Positions 17,969 to 26,918 of a stretch of DNA of 64,000 nt are shown here, piece by piece (the first letter of the stretch is position 1; the number at the start of each line of letters is the position of its first letter). The DNA comes from Carpediemonas membranifera. Lineage: Eukaryota; Fornicata. The stretch is taken from the NCBI GenBank assembly GCA_019828565.1, contig JAHDYR010000064.1:682001-746000 (forward strand), given 5' to 3'. The translations under genes were made by a program, and so were the position numbers. The notes below the pieces were generated by a model. That model was not told the DNA's origin and did not search any database. It saw only the letters and a list, made by a program, of their open reading frames with translations.

Positions 17969-19445
17969 CGCCTGAAGCAGAGAAGATCCCAGATCCGCAG
18001 AAGCGCATCAACGAACTAACAGGCGAGTTATTGACGCTTCGAGATTTAATGTCGCTGGAGTGGCGCCACCCGGACTCACTAGCCATGAGTAACGAGTCCG
18101 AATGGCTGCAGATGCTCTACAGGGACATCGTCCTCCACCCGAGCTGGACAACCGAGACGATCAAGCTTCAGCTAATGCTCCGTCATGAGCTTCTCCTCAT
18201 TAAGGACATCAATGGCTTTCACTACGCCGACGCAGTCAAGGACTACGTCAGAGCCCGACGTTCCAGGATCCGTGATTCCGAGAGCCTCACCGTCCTCATC
18301 GCAGAGGCCCGCTCCAGTGCCAGAGTCGCCCCCAAGAGCGATAAGCGCCCCAGAAAAAAACTAATTGTGCAAGACCATCAATCAACCGAACCACCACTCC
18401 CCACAACCCGTCGAGCGGGTTCTCTCCGCTCACTCAGTGGCCGCGTGGCGGCGCTTGGGAGCGCCATCCGACGTGGTCTCTTGGGTTGGCGACGGCATAC
18501 CATCGAACTGACACAACAACCGAGCAATCCTCGAATATTCCATCTCCCAGAGAAGGACTTAGCCAAGCTCGATCCGCTGGTGCGCGAAATGCTCTCATCG
18601 GGTGCCATACACCGCGTCTCATCACCACCGAAGCTCACATGTCCTCTCTTTCCAGTCCCGAAGGGTACAGACAAATGGAGAGCAGTCCACAACCTCATAC
18701 CGCTCAACAAGGTCTCCAAAGAGCGCCGTACGTTCCGCTTGTTCGGTGCCAAGAGAGCAGTTTTAAGCCTTGCGCCAGGAGACATGATGATGTCGCTAGA
18801 TCTCCATGCAGGCTACCACCACGTGTCCATTCACCCATCATCGCAGTCCCTCCTAGGCTTTATTCACCGCGGCGTCCACTATCAGTTCACAGTCCTCCCA
18901 TTCGGATGGTCCGCGGCGCCATTCTACTTCCAGAAGATCATGATTACCGTAGCGAAGATTATCAAGCGCCATTGCCGCGGTGTAGGAGTTGCCGTCTATC
19001 TGGACGACCTTCTATTCTTCGGGAAGAAGAAGGCCCTTCTGCGCGAGCGCCAGCGCCTCCTGGACATCATGAATCAGCTAGGCTTTATCATCAACCACGA
19101 CAAGTCAGTCCTAGAGCCCACCACAGTCCTGACATACCTCGGCATGCGCATCGACTCAGCTGCTCGGGTCATTTCCCTAGACTCGAAGAAGCGCAGCAGA
19201 TACCGCCAATTGGTCGAGAGTGCGCTGATAGAAGGCAATATGAGCAACAAGAGGTGGCAATCCCTCATCGGGAAGCTATCCTTCGCATCTCTGTGCTTCC
19301 CCGACGGCCGCGCATGGCTGAGACCTCTTCAGACAGCCACCGAGACGGAGAAAGGCTTTACGAAAGCCGTCCTCAAGGCCCTATCGTACTGGAAGCAACT
19401 GCTGAGCAGCGAAGATCATCCTCCCCGCTCCTTCGACTCCCCTGA
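17932..19445 (+). CDS. DIRS1 gag-like region and reverse transcriptase
   Basis: ATG at 17932 inside A1 (MAEETENNTGDRTPEAEK). About 190 residues of gag-like sequence, rich in charged helices, lead into a DIRS-type RT: WRAVHNLIPLNKVSKERRTFRLFGAKRAV, LDLHAGYHHVSIHP, VLPFGWSAAPFYFQK, catalytic VYLDDLLFFG, then the connection SKKRSRYRQLVESAL ... GRAWLRPLQ. Gag and RT share one ORF, unlike DIRS2. Around 19445 the frame breaks and RNase H continues two frames away. All RT catalytic residues are present. Confidence 0.85.
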
Positions 19446-20327
19446 TCAGCATGTGGGGCGCAAGCCCGGCAATCGACATCCACATCCAGTCGGACGCCTC
19501 AGAAAAGGGCTTAGCTGCCATTATCAGGGACGGCTGCAAGCAGACGATCGTATCCTCCTCCGTCTCCCCCAACAGCCCGCTCCAGAACGAGTCCATTGCG
19601 GTGAAAGAGTTCTTTGCGGCGACGAACGCCGTGGAGACGCTCCTTCCACATCTAACGGACAGGGGAGATCACCGTATTCATCGACAACAGCAACGCCTGC
19701 GCCTGGTTGAACAAGCAGGGATCAACGCGAGCCCCGCCGATGATCCAGGACGATTGTCTCACCCTCTTTTCCCGCTTGGCCGCCTGCCAGATCACACTGA
19801 GAGCCCAGCACGTCAGCGGGCACCTCAATGTCTCCGCAGATGCTCTGTCGAGATACCAGCGACTGGAATGGCGGACACCACGAGGGATCCTCGCTGCCAT
19901 ACTGGAGGAGTGGGGCCCTCTCGAGGTCGACGTGACTGGTGGGAGGGACAAGGAGTTACTACTTCCCGGCTTCGTCGAGCGTTCGCTCACGCTGGCCGAG
20001 AGCGGCATGAGCTCGGAGTGGCGCAGCAAGAGAGTCTTCGCAGCACCACCATACGCCCTTCTTCCAGCCGTAGCCAACCGACTGGCCCTCATTCGCGCCT
20101 CACCAGCCTCACATCCGAGGCATACCAAGTCTGCAGTGGTCGTGGTGATGCCCGACGTCCAGTCCGAGGCGGTACGCCGCATCAAGGGCCTCTCCCCCTT
20201 CAAGAGAACGTTCAGGGTCTACGCGGAGGACATGAAGGACTCAGAGCTCCAGAACATCCTCGTGGGGGAAAAGCCGCGGCTCCTCGCCGTCTTCGTGCCG
20301 ACGACGCCGCTTTCAACGCAGTACTAG
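19446..20327 (+). pseudogene. DIRS1 RNase H (two frames)
   Basis: The first part is in one frame (AIDIHIQSDASEKGLAAI ... LQNESIAVKEFFAAT); after a one-base break near 19663 the rest is in another (ITVFIDNSNACAWLNKQGS, then LRAQHVSGHLNVSADALSRY). The catalytic aspartates (SDAS, IDNS) and the C-terminal acidic residue (SADALS) are recognisable. The tail (WGPLEVDV ... FVPTTPLSTQY) ends at 20327 and overlaps the recombinase frame. Confidence 0.8.
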
Positions 20328-21207
20328 GTCTAGACGAGCTCAAAGGCTACGTGGCAACGACCAGGCGTGACACGGCGGGTGTCGTCTCCCAGTTCCTGAC
20401 CTTCCGAGAGGCCAACCCGGCATCGGACCGCGACACATTCCTGGCGTGGCTCGCTCGCGAGGCTGAGCTAGTAGGCCCAGACCGTCTGGCGCACCGGGGC
20501 TCGCTGGTGGTAAGGTTTGCACCCCTGGTATCAACGTGGGCACCCCCAGCTGCTCAAAAGGCATTCATCACCGAAGCGAAGCGCGCTACAGTCCCCAGGC
20601 CGCAACGCAAGGTCCCAGTGCGGGCTGCACGCATCCACCGCCTGATCCCCAAACTCGCCGGCCGCGACGAGGAGTTCCACCAAGCCTTCTTATTCGGCGT
20701 CGTTGCCTACGCAACAATGTCGAGGCGCAGTGAGATCCTACCCCTCACTCCTCGGGATATCAGGGTGAAAGCAGGACTCGGCGTCTCTATCACCATCGAC
20801 TCCACCAAGACAGGGCTTCGCGCAGTTAAGAAGTTCATCCCGTGGGTCGAAGGCGCGCTCAATCCGGCAGGGATGCTCATGGCTCACCTGCAGCGCTGGT
20901 GCCAGGACAGAGACGCCACCATCTGGAAGTCCCCCAACCTCGATGGGTCGAGGCTGGACCGAGGGCCGTTGCCCCCGCTATGCTCCAAGACAAGCTGAAG
21001 CAGGTCTTTGGAGACCCAGTTGGATCCCATAGCTTCCGTCGCGGGGCCGCAGCGGACGCTGTACTTCGCGGAATGCCCACTCCAGTGGTCATGGCCCTCG
21101 GTACTTGGAAGTCCGAGAGTTCCCTCCAGAGCTACATCGCCGAAGCGGTGCGGCTCGACCAGGAGACAGCTGTGACGAGGTGCGAATGGTTCGCGCACCT
21201 CGAATAG
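20328..21207 (+). pseudogene. DIRS1 tyrosine recombinase (one frame break)
   Basis: Phage-integrase-type recombinase. The N-terminal SAM-like domain (LDELKGYVATTRRDTAGVVSQF ... DRDTFLAWLAREAEL) is followed by the catalytic domain with the first arginine in TMSRRSEILPLTPRD, then H-x-x-R in GSHSFRRGAAAD and the tyrosine nucleophile in LQSYIAEAVRL. A frame break near 20950 separates the first arginine half from the HxxR-Y half. The protein would join circular cDNA to the genome. Confidence 0.85.
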
Positions 21208-21299
21208 CAGTCGTCTCCTTCCTTTACTCGTACGGGTACGAGTGGTCCATAAAGATTGAATGGTCACCATCGGGATGGTGTAGGCGTGCGGGCGGGAAG

Positions 21300-21345
21300 C
21301 CCCAGGAGAATTCATAAGTGAATGTGAGTGTCTGCCTAGTCAGAC
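21300..21345 (+). repeat. DIRS1 B1 repeat (46 bp)
   Basis: CCCCAGGAGAATTCATAAGT ... GTCAGAC; repeated at 21810-21855. It ends directly against A2. Confidence 0.9.
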
Positions 21346-21484
21346 GAGACGTCAGCTCCGGCGTGAGATAATGGAGCATGGGCGATGGATCTGCCTGATT
21401 CGATTTATTCGAGCCGAACGAATCGGGATCGAATCAATTACGGCCAGATGGCTGAAGAAACCGAGAACAACACCGGGGACCGCA
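21346..21484 (+). repeat. DIRS1 A2 repeat (139 bp)
   Basis: Second copy of 17830-17968, identical by eye. Confidence 0.9.
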
Positions 21485-21509
21485 AATCGCAAAATCCCGA
21501 AAGCGCTCC

Positions 21510-21582
21510 AGCCGTAGCTCAGATGGTTAGGCCCCCAGCCTGAGAGACGGAGGGTCGCGGGTTCGATTCCAGTTGGGGTCAG
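21510..21582 (+). ncRNA. tRNA-like sequence (pseudo-tRNA or SINE head) between A2 and B2
   Basis: It has a canonical A box (TAGCTCAGATGG) and B box (GGTTCGATTCC) with correct spacing, and partly pairing ends (CCAGC with GTTGG). The anticodon and T stems do not fold properly, so it is unlikely to be a working tRNA. It could act as a Pol III promoter or be a captured tRNA/SINE piece. Confidence 0.6.
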
Positions 21583-21809
21583 ACATTCCACAAGCTCAGT
21601 GGAAACAAAACAAAAGGAGCAATAACGCGAGACGTACTCAGGTCCGGCGAGTTAACAGGACGTTGAGGGAAGAGCCGAAGCCAAAGTGGGCTAGGCAATG
21701 AAGCCATGGAACCCGTGACCCAGGGGTCCTCTTGACACCACGACGTTTTACAGTCCGCGGGACCGCGGGCACAGGGAACATTACGCGACGAATCATGTAA
21801 ATGTTCCGC

Positions 21810-21855
21810 CCCCAGGAGAATTCATAAGTGAATGTGAGTGTCTGCCTAGTCAGAC
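21810..21855 (+). repeat. DIRS1 B2 repeat (46 bp), right end of DIRS1
   Basis: Second copy of B1. The next base is the first base of DIRS2. Confidence 0.9.
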
Positions 21856-21975
21856 TGGCAAGGCCAGCGGAGCCAAAACTTCGGCGCGAGAGGTCGAGGA
21901 TGATTCGATACGATCTCAAAGACGGGATCGTGCGTCTCATAAGGGCGGTTCAGTTGTTCAAGAGCGAACTGAAAC
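21856..21975 (+). repeat. DIRS2 A1 repeat (120 bp)
   Basis: TGGCAAGGCCAGCGGAGCC ... GCGAACTGAAAC; repeated at 25796-25915. It contains the gag ATG. Confidence 0.9.
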
Positions 21976-22475
21976 AGATGGGAGACGCCGCCCAAGAGAT
22001 CGCAGAGCTCAAAGCCACCGTTCAACAGCTTCAAGACGCATTTACTGCCGGCGGCAACGTCCGAGAGACAGTAGATCTGCTTCGGCAAGAGACCACCATG
22101 ACTTGGAAGCGTCCTGCTTCATCCACTATGCGCGAAGAGGCGGAGTTCCTCGAGGAGATCTACCGCAGCTTCAAGTTCAATCGAATCAGTGGCTTCGCCG
22201 TACTCGCTCGCATCTTCCTCCGTCACCGAGTCCTATGGGTGAAGGACCGCTACGGCTACCTAGCCGCCTCTGCTGTCTCCACCGCGGGCATGGCCGCCCT
22301 TGCCGAGCGCCACGAGATGAACGAGACGGAGATCGAGACTCTCGTCCTCCGCACCCTGTCCAAGATCCCCCGCCTGACCGAGAAGAACACCAAGCCCGGC
22401 ACCGGACATGACGGCGGCAACCGGGGTTTTCACGGGAAGAAGCCGAAGCGCGCCGGCACGAAGAACTCAAACTAA
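21900..22475 (+). CDS. DIRS2 Gag-like protein (191 aa)
   Basis: ATG at 21900 within A1 (MIRYDLKDGIVRLIRAVQLF). A predicted coiled coil (MGDAAQEIAELKATVQQLQDAF) is followed by a helical region (REEAEFLEEIYRSFKFNRISG, LRHRVLWVKDRYGYLAASAV) that resembles the same region of DIRS1 (MLYRDIVLHPSW ... LLIKDINGFHYADAV). The C-terminus is basic and glycine-rich (GHDGGNRGFHGKKPKRAGTK), suited to nucleic acid binding. No zinc knuckle. Function by position and similarity only. Confidence 0.7.
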   Translation: MIRYDLKDGIVRLIRAVQLFKSELKQMGDAAQEIAELKATVQQLQDAFTAGGNVRETVDLLRQETTMTWKRPASSTMREEAEFLEEIYRSFKFNRISGFAVLARIFLRHRVLWVKDRYGYLAASAVSTAGMAALAERHEMNETEIETLVLRTLSKIPRLTEKNTKPGTGHDGGNRGFHGKKPKRAGTKNSN

Positions 22476-22649
22476 GTCAAAAGAAACCACCCATCAAGGA
22501 TCCTCGCCCCGGTCCACAGGTCCTAACTCCTCATCCAACCACAAATCCCACTACTCCTCAATCTCCTCCCCTGTCACCGACGCCTCCTCCTCCCCCCGTC
22601 CACAGCACCTCCTCCCCCGTCAGTTCCACCATTTCCCTGCATCAACAGG

Positions 22650-24498
22650 CAGTGGCGCCTATGGAGGCACTTGGGCGCGCCATCAGAGGTGGTTACGTGG
22701 CTACGCGAGGGCGTCCCGATATCCCTAAGAGCGCACCCTCGTCATCCGCGCCTACCACCAACTCGCGCCAAGGACCGCAAGGCATTCCGCGACCACCTGA
22801 AAACCCTCCTGAGCCTGGGCGCGGCAAGCCCATGCCGGTCTCCCAGCTTGATCTCACCTATCTTCACTGTGCCGAAGACGCCACCAGAGACGCGTCTGAT
22901 CCACGACCTAAGGGCATTGAACGCAGTGTCAACGGAACATCGAACCTTTCGGCTGAAGGGAGTCAAGCAAGCGATGGCCCAGCTTCGCGAAGGAGACTAC
23001 ATGGCACGCTTGGACCTAGTCAAGGGCTACTACCAGTTAGGGGTCAGGGCCTCGGACAGCCCGCTGCTGGGTTTCGTGGTCGACGGGAGACCCTATGCCT
23101 TCAACGTCCTACCCTTCGGCTGGGGCCCAGCGCCATTCTTCTTCCAAAGGGTGATGCTGACAGCAGCGCAGATCGTAGCACGGATGTTCCCAGGCATCAA
23201 CTTGACCATCTATCTCGACGACTGGCTCCTGTCCGGGGACAAGAAGACACTGACCGCTGCGATGCCCGGCATACTACAGCTCCTAGAGAACCTCGGCCTG
23301 GTCATCAACAGGAAGAAATCGCAGCTCTCACCCACGCAGCAGACCGACTTCCTTGGCTTCGTCATGGACTCTGGCCGGCGGGGGATCGCTCTGCAGGACA
23401 GCAAGCGGCAGAAGTACCTCTCACGAGTCAGGGGAGGCCTTGGCATCGGGGGCCACGACACACAGCATGCAGCGGTTGTTGGGCAATCTCGGCTTTGCAG
23501 CCATCATTTGGCCGGAGGGCCGAGCCGCTATCAGACCCCTCCAGAGAGCCCAACTGAAGGACCGCTACCGCACACTCATATCCGGCGAAGCGAGAGAAGC
23601 ACTGATCCAATGGGAGCGCCGCTTATCACGGCCATCTCCGATAAGGTCCTTCCAAGAGCTGCTTCACCTGTGGGGTCTGTCTCCGACGCTCCACATCACA
23701 GCGATGACAGACGCCTCTCACTCAGGACTCGGCGGAGTGATCACAATCCCGGGCCGTCAACCCTTCACCTTCACCAGGCCGGCCCCGGTGGACGAGCACA
23801 TCACATTGCTCGAGTTCCGAGCAGTGGAACAAGCAGTGAGACTGATCCTAGCAGAGCCGTTGACAGACGCGGAGGTCACCATCTACTCCGACTCGGTGGC
23901 AGCAGTCAGCTGGTGGAACAAGCAAGGCTCAACCAAGGCTCCGCAGTTTGTAGACTCAGTCATACGGGACCTGCTACCCACACTGAGCGAAAGGGCCATC
24001 AGGATAAGGCTCCTTCACGTCTCTGGTCACTTGAACGTCCAAGCCGACGCATTGTCGAGGTCCGAAACGCTCTCAGCGCCTCGTCGGATCATCGACAGGA
24101 TCACAGCCGAGTGGGGTCCCATGCAGAAAGAGATCTGGCCCTCCGAGTGGCTTGGAGCTCGAGTAGAACACAGCCCGTCGACGGTCGACGACAGCAGGTT
24201 CATAGACATGGACTGGTCGACAGGAAGGTGGCTAGCAGTGACACCCTTCGCGCTCCTATCAGCAGTATATGCAAAGCTGTGCCACCTCCACATTGCAAGG
24301 ACCACACAGCCGAGATCCCTACCAAGTGCCCTCGTCCTGCTAGTGTCCGACTGCAGATCGCCGACGGCAGTTGCGCTGAGAGAGCTGACTCCGCACCGCA
24401 TGTTCTTCAGAGTCAAAGCGGAGGACGCGGACCTATCAGCGATCACCCCCTGCAGGCGGACGGCACATACCGATTGGCGGCCCTGTTTGTGGGAGTGA
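22650..24498 (+). pseudogene. DIRS2 reverse transcriptase and RNase H (frame break near 23430)
   Basis: RT: TRLIHDLRALNAVSTEHRTF, RLDLVKGYYQLGVRASDS, VLPFGWGPAPFFFQR, IYLDDWLLSGDKK. In the connection region, after KYLSRVR, one base shift occurs; the other frame continues EALASGATTHSMQRLLGNLGF into RNase H (MTDASHSGLGGVITI, LEFRAVEQAVRLIL, YSDSVAAVSWWNKQG, HVSGHLNVQADALSR). Catalytic residues are complete in both domains. The DIRS frame near the N-terminus also shifts once (MEALG to APSEVVTWLREG, near 22670). Confidence 0.85.
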
Positions 24499-24526
24499 CA
24501 TCTTCACCATCTCCCTCGAGGGTGAC

Positions 24527-25393
24527 ATGTTAAGTGGATTCGTAGACAAGCGCCACGTCGCGGGTGTGCTCCAACAGTTCTCGGGTTTCTGGGGTGCCCT
24601 TCCACCTGACACTAGCAGCATCGAAGTCATAAGAGCATGGGCCAAGGACCAAGCCTCGAGGGTCACCAAGGATACAATCACCTCGAAGTGGAGCCTAATC
24701 CGTCGCTTCTTCGGCCGGGTGTCATCATGGGAACCACCGCTGGACGCCGACGCAGTCATCAAAGAGCAGGCAAGGAACGCTCTTGGGAAGCTTAGAGGGC
24801 CTGCTCTCCCGATTCGCGCGCACACTCTGGTTGACAGGCTTCGGGCTGCCCACCCTCAGTCTCGAGACGACGACCTTTGGAAGGAGGCTTTCGCCTTTGC
24901 ACTGACCACCTACGCCACGACCTCCAGGCCTGGAGAGATCTATGCCCTGCATGTTGGTGACGTTAGAGCGGAGAGCGCGCGCCGCGGGCTAAGAATCTCC
25001 ATCCACGGCACTAAGACCCGGCGAGTGGTCGTTGAGAAGCTCGTCCCGAGAGTCGACGGGGAGCTAGACCCGGCTCACTGGCTATCTGAGGTCCTAGTCA
25101 ATAGGATAGATGCAGGCGCGGTGGCCGAAGACCCTCTCTGGTCGCACCCCTACTCAGTCATTGAGGACCAGGTGAAGGGCATCATCTCCACGCAGGCTCG
25201 GCTGCACGGTCTGCGCCGCGGGAGCGCGGCTGACCTGGTTCTGATGGGTATCCCTATCCCGGTTGTTGCGGCGAAGGGCACATGGGCTGACCAGAACTCA
25301 TTGATCCGTTATGTGGAAGACGTGCTTCGCCTGGACTACAGCACGTCCGTAGCCCCGTTCAGAGCCTTATTAGAGAAGGATAAGAAGAGATAA
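24527..25393 (+). CDS. DIRS2 tyrosine recombinase (288 aa)
   Basis: ATG at 24527. N-terminal helical domain (FVDKRHVAGVLQQFSGF ... TKDTITSKWSLIRRFF), then the catalytic domain with the first arginine in TTSRPGEIYALHVGD, H-x-x-R in LHGLRRGSAADLV and the nucleophilic tyrosine in LIRYVEDVLRLD. All four signature residues are present and the ORF is unbroken, so this is the best candidate for an active recombinase in the chain. It would join the circular DNA form to its target; the family uses no target duplication. Confidence 0.9.
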   Translation: MLSGFVDKRHVAGVLQQFSGFWGALPPDTSSIEVIRAWAKDQASRVTKDTITSKWSLIRRFFGRVSSWEPPLDADAVIKEQARNALGKLRGPALPIRAHTLVDRLRAAHPQSRDDDLWKEAFAFALTTYATTSRPGEIYALHVGDVRAESARRGLRISIHGTKTRRVVVEKLVPRVDGELDPAHWLSEVLVNRIDAGAVAEDPLWSHPYSVIEDQVKGIISTQARLHGLRRGSAADLVLMGIPIPVVAAKGTWADQNSLIRYVEDVLRLDYSTSVAPFRALLEKDKKR

Positions 25394-25749
25394 GCCCCTC
25401 AAAGCCATTGAGGAGTGGCTGCGAGGGGTATGATTGTGGGCCTTAGTGAGGCTAATCATAAACCTTGATGGACAAGGTGATATTGGCTATTTGGAAGCCG
25501 TTAAGGCTTTAGAGTCTCTTTTAGGCTCGATGGTTCAATAATTGCGCATCAGATGAAGAAATTGCGCAACAAAAGTGAAAAATCGCTAGAACTCCTCAAC
25601 GAAGCGCCGTTGAGGGCTATAGACCTCGTTTTGAGCTCTTTGTGTTGGCATATGCAATGAATTGCAGCCGGGGCACAGCTTGCATGAAAGACATCGAGAG
25701 TGTCTTAAAGTGCACCGATCGGCTGCAATCGCTTGGGCGGCGACTGGTT
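25394..25749. other. DIRS2 3' untranslated region
   Basis: 356 bases between the recombinase stop and B1. Contains an inverted repeat (ATTGCAGCCG / CGGCTGCAAT, 25660-25736). No gene is seen. Confidence 0.6.
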
Positions 25750-25795
25750 CCCTGTGGGAATGGACGGAGTCTACCGGATCGTCAGCCTGTCTGAC
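25750..25795 (+). repeat. DIRS2 B1 repeat (46 bp)
   Basis: CCCTGTGGGAATGGACGGAG ... CTGTCTGAC; repeated at 26059-26104. Confidence 0.9.
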
Positions 25796-25915
25796 TGGCA
25801 AGGCCAGCGGAGCCAAAACTTCGGCGCGAGAGGTCGAGGATGATTCGATACGATCTCAAAGACGGGATCGTGCGTCTCATAAGGGCGGTTCAGTTGTTCA
25901 AGAGCGAACTGAAAC
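25796..25915 (+). repeat. DIRS2 A2 repeat (120 bp)
   Basis: Second copy of 21856-21975, abutting B1. Confidence 0.9.
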
Positions 25916-26058
25916 CGCGGGGCAGCCTTGCTCCCGATCCCCTCCTTCGGAGGGTGACGCTCGGCATTACGTAAGGTCGAGCGAGGTAATTTACTCCGGC
26001 TTACACAGAGATAGACCCGGGACGATGCGAGAACGCGACACAATAAATTACCTACCCC

Positions 26059-26104
26059 CCCTGTGGGAATGGACGGAGTCTACCGGATCGTCAGCCTGTC
26101 TGAC
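26059..26104 (+). repeat. DIRS2 B2 repeat (46 bp), right end of DIRS2
   Basis: Second copy of B1; DIRS3a begins at the next base. Confidence 0.9.
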
Positions 26105-26306
26105 CATATCATCGATATGTAAGCTATCACGCCTCGGGCGTGGCTCACGCCCTGACACTGCTGGGTCAGGGTGTCAGAACAGGATTCCGGGTACACGAGA
26201 AAGATGGCCAAAATATTTAGAAAATCTCGAAAGATATGATTGTGGATACGGTCTTGATCCGTCCCGATCGCGAGCAGATCGTATCCCTCCAGCAGAAACC
26301 GTGAGG

Positions 26307-26846
26307 ATGGCCGAAGGCGACGCGGATAACGCTGATCCGCCGCCTGTCACCATGGAGAGCCTTGCTGAGCTCATACAACAGCAGCAGAACGTCATTACGG
26401 CACTCCGTTCGGAGGTTTCATCGGTTAAGGACAGTACACGGGACCCGAGACGCCCGTCTCGGATAGGAGCCGTTGCTAAGGAGTACGACCACCTCCGCGA
26501 GACACTTGCCGACATCAGAGGTATCCTCAACAACCCGGAGATGACGCGCGTCAACCAGATCGAAGCCGCGATCGAGGCGGTCTTCGAGCGCAGACTCGAG
26601 TTCCTACGGCTATATGACAGCCACTCCGACACCGCTGCGCGCTACTTCATGGCTATTTCGAGAGAAGAACGAGACGCGCAACGCTTCGTAGTGCTGGCCG
26701 CCAAGGCGGCCAAGGCCACCCCACCGCCTCCTCGACCCAAGCGGTTCCAGAGAGGCTTCGGCGGCTTCAGCCGCAACTCTCCCCGCTTCAACAACAACAA
26801 CCGTCGTGCCCCGGCAACCGACCTCGGACCGGGGCGGGCCCAGTAG
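26307..26846 (+). CDS. DIRS3a Gag-like protein (179 aa)
   Basis: ATG at 26307 (MAEGDADNADPP). A predicted coiled coil (MESLAELIQQQQNVITALR), then a helical block (LRETLADIRGILNNPEMTRV, FERRLEFLRLYDSHSDTAARYF) that parallels the DIRS1 and DIRS2 gag regions, and a C-terminal basic, asparagine/glycine-rich tail (KRFQRGFGGFSRNSPRFNNN). No zinc knuckle. Probably the nucleocapsid-type protein. Confidence 0.7.
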   Translation: MAEGDADNADPPPVTMESLAELIQQQQNVITALRSEVSSVKDSTRDPRRPSRIGAVAKEYDHLRETLADIRGILNNPEMTRVNQIEAAIEAVFERRLEFLRLYDSHSDTAARYFMAISREERDAQRFVVLAAKAAKATPPPPRPKRFQRGFGGFSRNSPRFNNNNRRAPATDLGPGRAQ

Positions 26847-26918
26847 AGGCCAGAGAAGGGTTAAGCCTGAACCCGATGACTATAAAAGGCTCGATATACT
26901 TCGAAGAGTTTGTTTGCA

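Larger units (their letters stand above)
17830..21855 (+). mobile_element. DIRS-like element DIRS1 with split direct repeats
   Basis: A1 (17830-17968, 139 bp), coding region, B1 (21300-21345, 46 bp), A2 (21346-21484, 139 bp), spacer, B2 (21810-21855, 46 bp). This A1...B1A2...B2 order is diagnostic of PAT/Ngaro-type tyrosine recombinase retrotransposons, which integrate from a circle and have no LTRs or integrase. It encodes gag-RT, RNase H and a tyrosine recombinase, with three frame breaks. Confidence 0.9.
21856..26104 (+). mobile_element. DIRS-like element DIRS2 with split direct repeats
   Basis: A1 21856-21975 (120 bp), B1 25750-25795 (46 bp), A2 25796-25915 (120 bp), B2 26059-26104 (46 bp). 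Same architecture and B length as DIRS1 but a different sequence. Encodes gag, RT, RNase H and an intact tyrosine recombinase. It starts exactly where DIRS1 ends and ends exactly where DIRS3a begins. Confidence 0.9.

Noticed and set aside
21510-21582. Functional tRNA gene
   Set aside because: The anticodon and T stems do not pair, so only a tRNA-like label is justified.
21352-21591. Minus-strand ORF containing PTGIEPATLRL
   Set aside because: This string is a well-known artefact of translating the antisense of tRNA-like sequence; it overlaps the tRNA-like unit and the A2 repeat.
26879-26890. TATAAAAG as an internal promoter of DIRS3 RT
   Set aside because: A good TATA match 38 bases before the RT ATG (also in DIRS3b), but there is no transcript evidence, so it is mentioned only in the gene entry.
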